Shown here: one piece after another, positions 1-9,450 of the stretch
Position numbering within the stretch: the first letter of the stretch is position 1
How the letters are laid out: every line of letters starts with the position of its first letter
DNA from: Abditibacteriaceae bacterium
GTDB taxonomy: Bacteria > Armatimonadota > Abditibacteriia > Abditibacteriales > Abditibacteriaceae
Assembly (NCBI GenBank): GCA_019239895.1
Contig: JAFAZH010000019.1
Span: 1 to 64,000 of the forward strand
Reading direction: 5' to 3'
DNA: 64,000 nucleotides
Made by a program: the position numbers and the translations under genes
The notes under the pieces: model-generated
The model's input: the letters and a program-made list of their open reading frames with translations, nothing else
Told to the model about the DNA's origin: nothing
Database searches by the model: none

Positions 1-1386
1 GTCATTGCGTAAGAGCGTAGGCCGATCATCTTCAGCAGTGACTAAGATGTCTATCTTGCCATCGTTATTGATGTCGCCGAAGCAGGCTCCGCGATGCACC
101 CGCACATCATCGGCGGGCAAGGCCGCTTTGTCATCAGTGAACTTGCCCTGGCCATCGTTCAGCAACAACTGGTTCCGCTCTTTATAGGTGTAATCATGGT
201 GCTCAAGCTGGAGATTTGGAGAAACATGGCCGTTAGCAAAGAATAAATCGAGGTAGCCCAAATTCCTGGCATCCAGAAACCCTGTGCCAAAGGCTAAATA
301 GGGCAGCGTTGCTTTAAATAGCCCCGTAGTGCCCGATACGTCTGTAAAATCACTCCCATTATTGCGATAGAGCGTATAGGGCTGATTAGTGAAAGTGGTC
401 ACGGCGGCATCTAACCGGTTGTCATCATTATAATCGCCCACGGCAATTCCCATGTTAGCCTGAGCCGTTCCAGAAATACCATAGGCGACATCAAGGGCCT
501 GGGCCATATCCTGAAATTTGCCATTCCCCTTATTAATATAAAGGTAATTTGGCGATAAATCGTTAGCCACAAAGAGATCGAGCTTGCCATCGCCATTGAA
601 ATCAGCCGCCGCGACACCTAAGCCCCGTCGCTTCGAGTTACCAACTCCTGCCTGCATGGTGACATCAGTAAAGGTCCCATCGCCGTTGTTATGGAAGAGG
701 GCGTCCCGCGAGGGTGTATAGATAGTGGGCGTACAAACATCGCGCTTGCCCGTTTGACTGTAACAGGCCCTATCAATGGCAGGACTCCACTCACAGTAGC
801 GAGCCACATAAAGATCAAGATAGCCATCACCGTCATAATCGAACCAGGTCGCACTCGTAGACATACCGCCTAACGCGACTCCGGCCCGTTGGGTGACATC
901 TTCAAAGGTGCCATCGCCGCGATTGTGGAAGAGTTTATTATGGCCATAGCAGGTTACATAAAGGTCTTCATGCCCATCGTTGTCGTAGTCGCCGACGGCA
1001 GCGCCAATGCCATAATCGGTGTCAACCCCATTGAAGGCGTTGGGAGCGAGTGTAAAATGGCCCTTGCCATCATTGAGATACAGCCGTTGGTGCCACGCTT
1101 CTTTGAATTTACATTTGCCTAATGGCTGCGGTTGGGGAAAGTAGATATCAAGATTGCCGTCGCCATTGGCATCTAAAAAAGTCGCGCCCGATGCGATTTG
1201 CTCCACAAAATAGTGCAGACCACACCCGCCACTGGATTGCTTAAAGTTGACGCCTGACTCCTGCGTCACATCGGTAAACCTAGCCACTGGCGATTGGGTT
1301 ATTTGAGCGGAAGCTGGTGGGCGGTTACAACCTGCCAGTAAAGCACTACCAAATAACCCGATAGCCAGCATGAATATCTTTTGCAT
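1..1386 (-). CDS. FG-GAP/VCBS repeat lipoprotein (partial, runs off left edge)
   Basis: The frame opens at an ATG at 1386 and stays open for 462 codons to base 1, so the C-terminus is outside the window. Residues 1-20 form a lipoprotein signal (hydrophobic stretch ending LAGC, Cys20), which predicts a membrane-anchored extracytoplasmic protein. The rest is a series of calcium-loop repeats of the FG-GAP/VCBS type, for example DANGDGNLDIYFP, DYDNDGHEDLYVTCYG, DYDGDGYLDLYVARY, DFNGDGKLDLFVAND and DINNDGKIDILVT. Such repeats usually build a beta-propeller. An ASPIC/UnbV domain may follow outside the window, as in the neighbour at 2390. It is the last gene of a four-gene minus-strand run and starts 5 bases after the UnbU-like gene ends. 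The substrate or partner is unknown. Confidence 0.85.
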   Translation of the reverse strand, partial: MQKIFMLAIGLFGSALLAGCNRPPASAQITQSPVARFTDVTQESGVNFKQSSGGCGLHYFVEQIASGATFLDANGDGNLDIYFPQPQPLGKCKFKEAWHQRLYLNDGKGHFTLAPNAFNGVDTDYGIGAAVGDYDNDGHEDLYVTCYGHNKLFHNRGDGTFEDVTQRAGVALGGMSTSATWFDYDGDGYLDLYVARYCEWSPAIDRACYSQTGKRDVCTPTIYTPSRDALFHNNGDGTFTDVTMQAGVGNSKRRGLGVAAADFNGDGKLDLFVANDLSPNYLYINKGNGKFQDMAQALDVAYGISGTAQANMGIAVGDYNDDNRLDAAVTTFTNQPYTLYRNNGSDFTDVSGTTGLFKATLPYLAFGTGFLDARNLGYLDLFFANGHVSPNLQLEHHDYTYKERNQLLLNDGQGKFTDDKAALPADDVRVHRGACFGDINNDGKIDILVTAEDDRPTLLRND

Positions 1387-1391
1387 TCAAT

Positions 1392-2390
1392 TTAAGCAGT
1401 GGCTACGACAGGAACAGGAGAGTCGCTGGAGGGGCGATTACGCCGCGAGGTGTACCAGATTTCAATAAGATTCGCTATTGGCCCAACGATGAACAAGGCG
1501 TAATACGGAGCGTGGACGCTCAGGTGGATATTGGAGTTAAGACGCAGCACAGCTTCTACCGCCGCAATCGTAAATGCTACAGCACATTGTCCCCATTTTG
1601 GACGCACCGTAGTTTTGGGGTCAGTAATCATGAAAAAGATGAAAAGCTGATACATCGGCCCGGTGATAGGAGAAATCTCTGTCACATAATACTGATGTTC
1701 AATTAAGCTGCGCACCAACCCGAATGCCAGAAAGGACACAACATAGGTGGCACAAATATGAAACCGTTTAAGCCGCCAGATGATAAGTGAGCCAACCGTC
1801 CAGATAATAGCCATTGCCCAGAAGCGATTGTCCCACTGTTGGCTAAGCGTGGCTACTTGATCCCACGCTATCCAGAGCATCATCACAATGGCAAAGTTGG
1901 AAGGATTCCAGATATGCCGCCCTTTGACGCGAATCACATATTTCGAGGCTATCGCAATCATGCTGCACAAGGCATAAGGCCAGAAGTATGGGGAACGGAT
2001 AAGGATGCCGACGCTGATACCGGAAACATAGGCACTCGCTAAGTGTGGCCATTTACCCGTCATCAGACGGCTTAAGACAATCTCCGTCACCATGCTGGCC
2101 GCAATGGCTAAGAGGGTTTGAGGCAAACTTTCTAAGACGCCAAACGAAAACTGCCCAACAAGGAGGATCAGGGTGATAAAAATGGGTGCAATATAACGCG
2201 CATCAAAGCCGCCCCTGGCAGCAGTTCCAGGTTTAGGCGCAGGCTCCCAGCCCAAGCCTGAGTTAGCCTTACTGTCGGCTGCCGCTGGCACGGCACGCTC
2301 AGCTTCCAAGACTTCCGGCGGCACTAGAGGCGGAGCATCCGGCGCGGATGGAGCCGACGTGGGCGGGGCAGAAAGGGTCTGTTCAGGCAC
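1392..2390 (-). CDS. UnbU-like membrane protein (NqrB/RnfD fold)
   Basis: 332 residues. A Pro/Ala-rich cytoplasmic N-terminus of about 65 residues is followed by about ten hydrophobic segments. The motifs WNPSNFA and FFMITDPKTTVRP are typical of the NqrB/RnfD/UnbU membrane family. The S-G-A-T motif that carries covalent flavin in true NqrB/RnfD is not seen, so an Rnf/Nqr redox pump is unlikely and no other Rnf genes are nearby. UnbU is known from enediyne gene clusters, where it pairs with UnbV; here it also directly follows a UnbV-type gene. The start is GTG at 2390, sharing one base with the TAG stop of the upstream gene (TAGTG), which suggests translational coupling. The molecular function is not established for this family outside enediyne clusters. 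Confidence 0.75.
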   Translation of the reverse strand: MPEQTLSAPPTSAPSAPDAPPLVPPEVLEAERAVPAAADSKANSGLGWEPAPKPGTAARGGFDARYIAPIFITLILLVGQFSFGVLESLPQTLLAIAASMVTEIVLSRLMTGKWPHLASAYVSGISVGILIRSPYFWPYALCSMIAIASKYVIRVKGRHIWNPSNFAIVMMLWIAWDQVATLSQQWDNRFWAMAIIWTVGSLIIWRLKRFHICATYVVSFLAFGLVRSLIEHQYYVTEISPITGPMYQLFIFFMITDPKTTVRPKWGQCAVAFTIAAVEAVLRLNSNIHLSVHAPYYALFIVGPIANLIEIWYTSRRNRPSSDSPVPVVATA

Positions 2391-4204
2391 TACACAGCCT
2401 CCTTGATATGATTCTCCTGGCCGATTTTTATATCCTGCAACGTTTGCACCTGGCCAGAAGGCCAGCGGATAACAGCTTTCTCAATTTTGGGATGCTTCCC
2501 CAGGCCAAAGTGCAGGCGGCGTTCATTTTGAGCGCAGAAGCCATTGCCACCTGACACTTCCTGCAATTGCTGCTGACCATTCCAGAAGAGGCGCACCTGC
2601 GCGCCGATAGCACTGCGATTACTCTTGGCCCCTTCGAGGGTGAATTCAGTCCACTGGTTTTGTGGCGTTACCTCATTTTTATAGAGCAGAAACGGCCCGC
2701 GCTGGGTCGCCACCGCAACATCCAAGGCCCCACGATTCCAAAAATCGGCTAATGCCACGGCACGTCCATCGTAGGTGTCGGTTACGCCCACAGCTTGCGC
2801 TACATCGGAGAAGCTGCCAGTGCCATCATTGAGCCACACATGCTTGTGTTCGTAACCGGAAAGGCTGCGTCCCTGCATCGGTGGCCAGTTTTTGGCATCC
2901 GAGATAATGGCGCTATTGCCACCAGTGATGGTCGTGAAGGCATACCAGTAACTCTCTTTTTTAGCAGCGGACACATAGCCGTTAGTCAAGTAGAGATCAA
3001 GATTGCCATCATTATTTAAATCGCCAAATTGTGCCCCAAAACTCCACCCGCCGTTTTCAACTCCAGTCGGCCCGGCTAAGTTATCATACTTGAGGTTATC
3101 GCCACTCGTGCCCGCCTGCGGCACCCATAGATTATTACCCTGCATCAACAAGCCGTTCTCGGTGATATTCGAGACATAAACCGCAAACTGGCCCCGGTTC
3201 AAAACATCACCGCAATTAGCATTCATGCCGCTCTTTGGCCCGATGTTCCTGGCTTTGTTCCAGTACAGCGCCTGCTTGCCGATCTCCTTAAAACCTTTGC
3301 CGTTCTGATTCGCCCAAATCTCGGAAACGCCGTAATCGTTAGCGATAAAAATATCGGGGTAGCCCGTGCCGCGCAGATCAGCCGCTGTGGTTGCTAAGGC
3401 CCAACGGTGGCTATCAATGCCCATCTCGGCGGTGACATCTTTAAATTTGCCGTTGCCCATATTGCGCAAGAGGTATTTACGTCCACCATTTTGCGCATAT
3501 TCAAAACTGTCCGGCATCATGTGGGTGTCTTTCAGATGCCACAGGTCAACGGTTTCCGGGTAATAGCCCGTCAGGAAGAGGTCAAGCTTGCCATCACGGT
3601 CATAGTCGAGCCAGATGGCACTATTGGAGTTGACCCATTGAGGCAACCCAGCCGTGTCCGTAACCCGGCTAAATCGCTTGCCCTTATCATTATGAAAAAG
3701 CTCCGGGCGACCCCATTTATAAATAAAGAGGTCTTCGTAGCCGTCGTTATCGTAGTCACCCCACACGGCACCCATTGAAACGCCAGTGCCGTCTTTGTTG
3801 ACATCCGCCACGCCCATCTGAGCAGCGACATCACGGAACGTGCCATCGTGCTGATTGCGATAGAGGTGGTTGAGGCTTCCCTCACCGCTATTGGTGACAT
3901 AGAGATCAGGCCAGCCATCGCGGTCAAAGTCCACCACCGAAACCGCCGCGCCCATTGAGGCAATCTCCGGCATAATGTGATCAAGTTTAGGGTCGAGCTT
4001 TGGTGCCTGGTGCGTGAAATCTATGCCAGCAGCATGGGCCACTTCTTGCAAACGGAAGCCATAGCGATTTAAGTCCGGCCCACTGGCCGTGTTACCCACC
4101 GCTGCGGCGTCTGGATGTGAACCCAGACGCTTAAATAATTGCGGTGCGGCGAGCAACGCAATCAAGAAAAGGGTAGCGATAAGTTGTGGAATACGACTGC
4201 GCAT
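2390..4204 (-). CDS. UnbV-like FG-GAP/ASPIC protein
   Basis: 604 residues with an N-terminal hydrophobic signal or anchor (residues 5-25). FG-GAP loops run through the middle, e.g. DFDRDGWPDLYVTNSG near residue 92, DYDNDGYEDLFIYKWG, DYDRDGKLDLFLTGYY and DLNNDGNLDLYLTNGY. The C-terminal 70 residues hold an ASPIC/UnbV domain: SAIGAQVRLFWNG, SGGNGFCAQNERRLHFGLG and IRWPSGQVQTL. This architecture (CRTAC1/UnbV type) is that of extracytoplasmic beta-propellers. It overlaps the UnbU-like gene by one base and lies 14 bases downstream of the TPR/FG-GAP gene, so the run is probably one operon. The family is often encoded next to UnbU, but the ligand is not known. Confidence 0.85.
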   Translation of the reverse strand: MRSRIPQLIATLFLIALLAAPQLFKRLGSHPDAAAVGNTASGPDLNRYGFRLQEVAHAAGIDFTHQAPKLDPKLDHIMPEIASMGAAVSVVDFDRDGWPDLYVTNSGEGSLNHLYRNQHDGTFRDVAAQMGVADVNKDGTGVSMGAVWGDYDNDGYEDLFIYKWGRPELFHNDKGKRFSRVTDTAGLPQWVNSNSAIWLDYDRDGKLDLFLTGYYPETVDLWHLKDTHMMPDSFEYAQNGGRKYLLRNMGNGKFKDVTAEMGIDSHRWALATTAADLRGTGYPDIFIANDYGVSEIWANQNGKGFKEIGKQALYWNKARNIGPKSGMNANCGDVLNRGQFAVYVSNITENGLLMQGNNLWVPQAGTSGDNLKYDNLAGPTGVENGGWSFGAQFGDLNNDGNLDLYLTNGYVSAAKKESYWYAFTTITGGNSAIISDAKNWPPMQGRSLSGYEHKHVWLNDGTGSFSDVAQAVGVTDTYDGRAVALADFWNRGALDVAVATQRGPFLLYKNEVTPQNQWTEFTLEGAKSNRSAIGAQVRLFWNGQQQLQEVSGGNGFCAQNERRLHFGLGKHPKIEKAVIRWPSGQVQTLQDIKIGQENHIKEAV

Positions 4205-4218
4205 GATTACTCTTAATT

Positions 4219-7200
4219 TTACCCGGTTAAGGCGTGTCTCAAAACATGCTGGAACTCGCGCGGTGCCACATAACGCGTTTGATACTGCTGCCAGTCCTGG
4301 GGATGGCGACGATAAACCGGATCATCCTCTAAACGTCCGGGCGGCCTGCTGTAGCCTGTTATGTCGTGAGCGGGCAACGGCAAAAGTGTCTTGGAAAAGC
4401 CGGTATTCATATTACCATCCTTAGTCCAGCCATCGGTAATGAACACAAAATCGCGCACCCAACCTGCTGGCGGTGGCGGCGGCACCGGGAAGTGCAGCAC
4501 CATCTCATCGCCTGCGTTCATAATGACGTAGCGGTCATCCACTTTATTCAATAACTCGCGGACATCACCGAACCGCGTATAGTAGCCGATGAGGTCGCGC
4601 CAACGCTGCGAAGTCTGCACGATTTCATCATAGGATTCCGGCAACTCAGGGGCGGAACGATTTTTAGCGTGCAGTTCTGTGAAGCCGCGATAACGCAGAT
4701 TGGCGACTTGAGGCATTAAACGTTGCTGGGCTAAGGTTGTTTTCGGCAGACCCGTGGCCCAGGAAAGCTGATCCCAATAAATCTCCAAATTGGTGCGCAA
4801 GCGGAATTTGCGAGCCGCACCGGGCATAAACACTCCATCGAGATTAACCAGAATCGTCTTGAGCTTGCCTGCGGGAAAACCAAGCAGGGGCCGCGCCACT
4901 TTCCAACCGCCTTTACCATCGGCAACTTCTAAAGAAAGACCATGCGGAATCGGCCCATGCCCCTGTCCCAGAGCCACATTGATGGAGCTATCGGTAGGAT
5001 GCAGCCAGCCTTTAGCCACAAGCCATAAGTGACCATTGCGTGGCACTTCCTGGCCCAATTCCACTTCGACATAGTGATCGCGGGTCACACCCTGATACTC
5101 ACCGCGCCCGAAAGTATCCAGATAATGACCGTCTTCGGCTTTGATAATATCGGTTACATCCTGCCCATTGTCATCCCAGGCGCGCGTTACAGGGTGAGAG
5201 GGCGCAGTGGCAATGACTTGCAACGGCGGCATAGGCACTGAGAATCGCTCGTCCACCCAAATATCTGTCCCGACGGGATGATCTACCGCCATCAGCGAGA
5301 GGTAATCGAAGAAGTGGGCCTCCCATAAATCAGCAGTGACGCGCAAATCATAGTAGCCGTCTTTGGGCACCAGTTGGTCACGGCGCACCTTGACCCAATC
5401 TTCGGTTTGCACCACACCCGCCGTATCCTGGGCATTAATCTTGAGACCCAACGGCGAGCGCCAGTTGCAGTCTTTGACAAAACTCATGCGCTTCCCGTTC
5501 CAGGCAAACAGGAAGGGGCAAGAACCCGTTAAACGCTGCTTGGCTAAGAGAGCTTGATTGGTGGCCACATCAAACTCGGCCTGGGGTGCGCCATTGGGCC
5601 AGACAATACGCACCACGTCCACGCTCTTCTGATTGCCCAAACCGAAATGTACCACTGGCCCGTTAATGGGCATCTTTTGCACGAGGAGACCAGCGCGCAC
5701 TTCAAGTTCGCCGCCAATCCCATAGGAATTGATGCGTTTATCGCCTTCTTTATCGGCGTGTTCGCAGCCTTCGGGCCAGAGCGACTGCCAACCATAAGAT
5801 TTCGCACCCTTGTTCAACAAACGCACGGGTTGATGGGAGGCATTAAGACCTACAAAATCCAGACGACCATCCGCATTGAGATCAGTGACCGCCAGTACCT
5901 CGGCTTGCAGTGGTGTGCCAAGTGGCGCAAACTTGCCTGCTGCATCGCTTAACCATACCTGACTTTGCCCTCCACCCGACACCACCAGGTCAGGGCTGCC
6001 ATTATTATCTAAATCTTCCACGAAGATATGCGCAGCACCCTTGCTGGCGGCGGCTCCGCTCCAGGTGGCGATGGGGGCCGTATCCCAACCTTGCCCATCG
6101 TCTTTATCTGATACCCGCAGCACCGTACCATTGGCTTGCACCACAACTAAGTCTAAAATTCCATCGTTATTAACGTCGGCAGCGGTCACGGCCAGCACCT
6201 TGCCTAAGTTTGTGGGTAGCTCGCGTGGTCGAAATTGGCCGGAGCGATTATTCGTAAAATAATGTAGAGTTCCCGCCTCATCCACCATCGCTGCGTCAGG
6301 GTCGCCATCGTGATCGAAATCGCCCCAGACGAAGGCGCGCAAGCTGGGCATACCACTAAAGGGACGCAACACGGCAAAGGTGCCATCGCCATTATTACGT
6401 AGCACAAGAGGCGCGCCGGTTGTAGGGGCTAAGACAATATCTACATCTCCATCCGCTTCAATATCTGCTGCCCACGCTCCGTAGTAGTTTCCAGTCAGGA
6501 TGTTGGGCGGCAACTTCGTGCGGGCTGTCACATCGGAGAATTTCCCAGGTTGAGTCTGCTGATAAAATTTGATGCCGCCTGCCCCGGCTAAGAACAGGTC
6601 GGTCATAAAGTCATAATTCCAATCTAGGCCCAAAACTCCATGTGGCGAGGGCGCAATGGCCGATGGGCCACCGGGAAATAGCAAGGTGACGGCAGGAACC
6701 CCCACCTGCTGCACGGCATGGGCATTGGCAACAAACAGGCCAGGGCCTTTTTCAAAAATGGAGGCCATAGCAGTCAATTGCGACTCACCTTTTGGCCCTG
6801 TGCTAACATTACATATGCTGCCTTTGCCCTGCGAAGTTAGCCATATGGCATACGGAGTGCCTATTGCACTAGCTTTAGTGCGCTGAGGTGCTAGCTGCTC
6901 AGTGGTAAAAGTTACGCCGAGGTCAGGCTCGGCAGGCAGCGGACTTGGCGACGGCATACTCAGGAACCGCAGCAATGGCTCACCAGCCTGTCCTGCGGGC
7001 ACGGCTAAAGCTTCCAGGCTTTGCTGATAGGTTGGCACGGGGGACAACACATTTTTAAGGAATTGGACGTTCGTAGCGGCCATGCGGGGATTGCTCAGTG
7101 CCTTCTGCAATTCCTGCAACTGTTCCTGGGCCGATGGTGGCCAGCCGGAACCATATTTTGCGATCTGCTGCACGGTGGTGCGCAAGGTATCAGCATCACC

Positions 7201-7791
7201 GCTACGACCCGCCAAACGCGCCTTTTCCAGCAAGGCGACTATATTATTGGGTTGGGCTTTGAGAATCTCATCAAAAAGCTGTTGTTCTTGTTGCTCGATA
7301 TTTTGCCCACCCTGGCGCTCAAGTTCCTGGGCGAGGGCATAACGCGCTTTAAGGTCACGGGGATTTAAGGTGATGGCCCGCTTCCAGTGCGTAATCGCTT
7401 CATCCGGCTTGCCCTGCTGATCTTGCAATAATCCCCAGAGTTTCTCAATATCGGCATTGGCGGGGGCTAATTCCTGTGCTTTGGTAAGACTTTGGGCGGC
7501 AGCATCGAAGTCCCCTTTGCGAATTTGGATTAACCCTAAGTCAGCCCAGACCGCAGGTTCGGCTGGCACCAATTGTGTGGCTTGTTTCATGCTCGCTTCT
7601 GCACGCGGGTTATCACCGCTGTCGAGAGCCGCCAGTCCTACATAAAAGGCGGTAACGGTATTGTGATAGAGGGGAGACGAGATGTCTGGCGGTTGCTGTT
7701 GACGCTGATAAATATAAGCGCCAAGACCCAACGCCGCCACCAACACAACCAAAATGACAAGTAAACGATTCAATGGAAAGGTACCAGACAT
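4219..7791 (-). CDS. Large TPR + FG-GAP + ASPIC-like membrane-anchored protein
   Basis: 1190 residues. An N-terminal anchor (about residues 8-29) is followed by TPR-like repeats (about 40-180, e.g. EPAVWADLGLIQIRKGDFDA). FG-GAP loops follow between about 400 and 660 (DIEADGDVDIVLAPTTG, DFDHDGDPDAAMVD, DVNNDGILDLVVV, DLDNNGSPDLVVS, DLNADGRLDFVGL). An ASPIC-like segment follows (VVHFGLGNQKSVDVVRIVWP, near 720). The last 440 residues match no domain I recognise; they look beta-rich and aromatic and include CPFLFAWNG. The ATG at 7791 is the first in-frame start before the hydrophobic anchor. It is first in the minus-strand run and probably nucleates the complex. The intergenic gap to 7965 is shared with the divergent ABC importer and shows only weak -10-like boxes. 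Confidence 0.8.
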   Translation of the reverse strand: MSGTFPLNRLLVILVVLVAALGLGAYIYQRQQQPPDISSPLYHNTVTAFYVGLAALDSGDNPRAEASMKQATQLVPAEPAVWADLGLIQIRKGDFDAAAQSLTKAQELAPANADIEKLWGLLQDQQGKPDEAITHWKRAITLNPRDLKARYALAQELERQGGQNIEQQEQQLFDEILKAQPNNIVALLEKARLAGRSGDADTLRTTVQQIAKYGSGWPPSAQEQLQELQKALSNPRMAATNVQFLKNVLSPVPTYQQSLEALAVPAGQAGEPLLRFLSMPSPSPLPAEPDLGVTFTTEQLAPQRTKASAIGTPYAIWLTSQGKGSICNVSTGPKGESQLTAMASIFEKGPGLFVANAHAVQQVGVPAVTLLFPGGPSAIAPSPHGVLGLDWNYDFMTDLFLAGAGGIKFYQQTQPGKFSDVTARTKLPPNILTGNYYGAWAADIEADGDVDIVLAPTTGAPLVLRNNGDGTFAVLRPFSGMPSLRAFVWGDFDHDGDPDAAMVDEAGTLHYFTNNRSGQFRPRELPTNLGKVLAVTAADVNNDGILDLVVVQANGTVLRVSDKDDGQGWDTAPIATWSGAAASKGAAHIFVEDLDNNGSPDLVVSGGGQSQVWLSDAAGKFAPLGTPLQAEVLAVTDLNADGRLDFVGLNASHQPVRLLNKGAKSYGWQSLWPEGCEHADKEGDKRINSYGIGGELEVRAGLLVQKMPINGPVVHFGLGNQKSVDVVRIVWPNGAPQAEFDVATNQALLAKQRLTGSCPFLFAWNGKRMSFVKDCNWRSPLGLKINAQDTAGVVQTEDWVKVRRDQLVPKDGYYDLRVTADLWEAHFFDYLSLMAVDHPVGTDIWVDERFSVPMPPLQVIATAPSHPVTRAWDDNGQDVTDIIKAEDGHYLDTFGRGEYQGVTRDHYVEVELGQEVPRNGHLWLVAKGWLHPTDSSINVALGQGHGPIPHGLSLEVADGKGGWKVARPLLGFPAGKLKTILVNLDGVFMPGAARKFRLRTNLEIYWDQLSWATGLPKTTLAQQRLMPQVANLRYRGFTELHAKNRSAPELPESYDEIVQTSQRWRDLIGYYTRFGDVRELLNKVDDRYVIMNAGDEMVLHFPVPPPPPAGWVRDFVFITDGWTKDGNMNTGFSKTLLPLPAHDITGYSRPPGRLEDDPVYRRHPQDWQQYQTRYVAPREFQHVLRHALTG

Positions 7792-7964
7792 GAAGAGAGC
7801 ACTAATATAATCATTGCCAGAATGTGACGTTTTTAAACCAGAGAGGCGATGTGCTATAGTTTACCCTGCCCTACTCTGATGGTTTAGGGGTGATATGATT
7901 CTTAGTAGGTACCACAAACTACAATTAGCAACATCAAGGGGTTTGCTGACTTTAAGTCGTTGGC

Positions 7965-8738
7965 ATGAGAGAGAAATCTAACACATCAAGAACATTCTTA
8001 CTTCCTTTAGCTGTCGGGGTAGCCGCCGTGACTCTATGGTGGCTGCTATGCACCTCCGGTACTTGGAGTCCCACACAGTTTCCGGCTCCCCGCGAAGTCT
8101 GGGCCGGATTCGGTGAAGAGTTCCAGCAAGGGCGCCTCTTGCATGATATTGGGGCGTCGCTCTTTCGCGTCGGGACAGGTTTTGGCCTCGCTGTGCTATT
8201 GGGTGTTCCCCTTGGTCTCTGGCTGGGCAGTAGTGCGCTGGCCCGACTCGCTCTCCTACCCTGGATTAACTTCTTTCGTTGCCTCTCTCCCCTCGCCTGG
8301 ATAGGCTTTGCCATTCTCTGGTTTGGCATTGGCCATAAGTCCGCCATTTTTCTGATTTTCATGGCGACGTTCTTTCCCCTTGTCTTATCGGTTGTCGCAG
8401 CAGTGGCGAGCATACCAACGGTTTATTTTCGTGTCGCCCACGATCATGGCTTTGGCAGCGCGGAGATGCTATGGCGTGTCACGCTGCCTGCCATCATGCC
8501 ACAATTGATTACCGCTTTGCGTGTCGTGGCGGGAGTTGCCTGGGTGGTCGTGGTAGCAGCCGAGATGACCGGGGCGCAGGAAGGCTTAGGCTATGCGGTG
8601 TGGGATGCACGCAATGGATTGCGACCTGATCTACTGGCGGTAGAGATGATTGTGATCGGTTCTATCGGCGTAGCCCTTGACTGGCTCCTGGTGCAACTCA
8701 CCAAAATACGCAGCGTAAGGTGGGGCTATGAGCGATAA
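7965..8738 (+). CDS. ABC importer permease, SsuC/TauC/NrtB type
   Basis: 257 residues with about six transmembrane segments and the usual order for BPD_transp_1 permeases of the nitrate/sulfonate/taurine (or HMP/pyrimidine) class. The early FPAPREVW motif, the central PLAWIGFAILWFGIGHKSAIF segment and the EAA-like loop (HDHGFGSAEMLWRVTLPAIMP, contacting the ATPase) are visible. It overlaps the ATPase gene by 11 bases, so the two are co-translated. There is no periplasmic binding protein gene on either side, so the substrate cannot be named from context. The start ATG lacks a strong Shine-Dalgarno; a TATGAT box at 7894 could be its -10 but has no clear -35. Confidence 0.88.
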   Translation: MREKSNTSRTFLLPLAVGVAAVTLWWLLCTSGTWSPTQFPAPREVWAGFGEEFQQGRLLHDIGASLFRVGTGFGLAVLLGVPLGLWLGSSALARLALLPWINFFRCLSPLAWIGFAILWFGIGHKSAIFLIFMATFFPLVLSVVAAVASIPTVYFRVAHDHGFGSAEMLWRVTLPAIMPQLITALRVVAGVAWVVVVAAEMTGAQEGLGYAVWDARNGLRPDLLAVEMIVIGSIGVALDWLLVQLTKIRSVRWGYER

Positions 8739-9444
8739 GCCCTTGCGCCTGCACAATGTCTCGCGCTCCTTTGGTGAGGTGGCAGTGATCCAGGGGCTTA
8801 ATCTTGAAATTGGGCACGGCGAGTTTGTGGCTATTGTTGGCCCTTCCGGTTGTGGCAAGACCACCTTGCTGAACCTGCTCTCCGGTTTTGATAAGCCAAC
8901 GGCGGGTACAGTGGAGCGTTTTGGACAGGTGCGCACGGTGTATCAACAGGGGGGGCTGCTGCCGTGGCTAACGGCGGCGCAGAATATTAGCCTTGGGTTG
9001 CGTCACATCATGCCCAAAGCCAAACAAGACCAACAACTCCAAGACCTGCTCAACTTGATTCGTCTGGACGGCTTTGCCCATCATTACCCGCACCAACTCT
9101 CCGGCGGTATGCGCCAACGGGTGGAGATTGCCCGCGCCCTGGCGGGTGATTCTGATATTCTCTTGATGGACGAGCCATTTTCTTCCCTCGATTACCTGAC
9201 CCGCCTGCGAATGCGCCAGGAATTAGCCCGTCTCTTAGCCCTGCGTCCCCGCACGGTCGTTTTTGTCACGCATGATATTGAGGAAGCCGCTCAACTGGCC
9301 GACCGTGTGGTGGTTTTAACAGAGCGCCCGGCCCATATCCAGGACACCCTGGCCATAGAACTACCACGTCCGCGCAATTTGACCGATCCAGCAGTCGTCC
9401 ATGCCACGCATCATATCCTAGCAAAGTTAGGCCTTGAAGATTAG
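8728..9444 (+). CDS. ABC importer ATPase, SsuB/TauB/NrtD type
   Basis: 238 residues, a complete nucleotide-binding subunit: Walker A GPSGCGKTT (about residues 38-46), Q-loop VYQQGGLLPW, signature LSGGMRQRV, Walker B ILLMDEPFSSLD and switch His in VFVTHDIEEA. The sequence style (VSRSFGEVAVIQGLNLEI at the start, DEPFSSLDYLTR) is that of nitrate/sulfonate/taurine family ATPases. It powers the permease encoded just upstream, with which it overlaps by 11 bases. The binding protein must be encoded elsewhere or be lost. Downstream, 9445-9625 contains a long inverted repeat and no gene. Confidence 0.9.
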   Translation: MSDKPLRLHNVSRSFGEVAVIQGLNLEIGHGEFVAIVGPSGCGKTTLLNLLSGFDKPTAGTVERFGQVRTVYQQGGLLPWLTAAQNISLGLRHIMPKAKQDQQLQDLLNLIRLDGFAHHYPHQLSGGMRQRVEIARALAGDSDILLMDEPFSSLDYLTRLRMRQELARLLALRPRTVVFVTHDIEEAAQLADRVVVLTERPAHIQDTLAIELPRPRNLTDPAVVHATHHILAKLGLED

Positions 9445-9450
9445 CTGATC

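Noticed and set aside
1392-2390. RnfD/NqrB subunit of an ion-pumping redox complex
   Set aside because: The flavin-attachment motif and all other Rnf/Nqr subunits are missing, while a UnbV-type gene is adjacent.
3407-3778. A 123-codon plus-strand open frame
   Set aside because: It lies wholly opposite the well-supported UnbV-like gene; its codons mirror the FG-GAP repeats. Many similar opposite-strand frames occur over FG-GAP and oxidase genes.
1-7791. An enediyne biosynthetic cluster
   Set aside because: UnbU/UnbV-like genes are present, but no iterative polyketide synthase, thioesterase or tailoring genes accompany them in the window.
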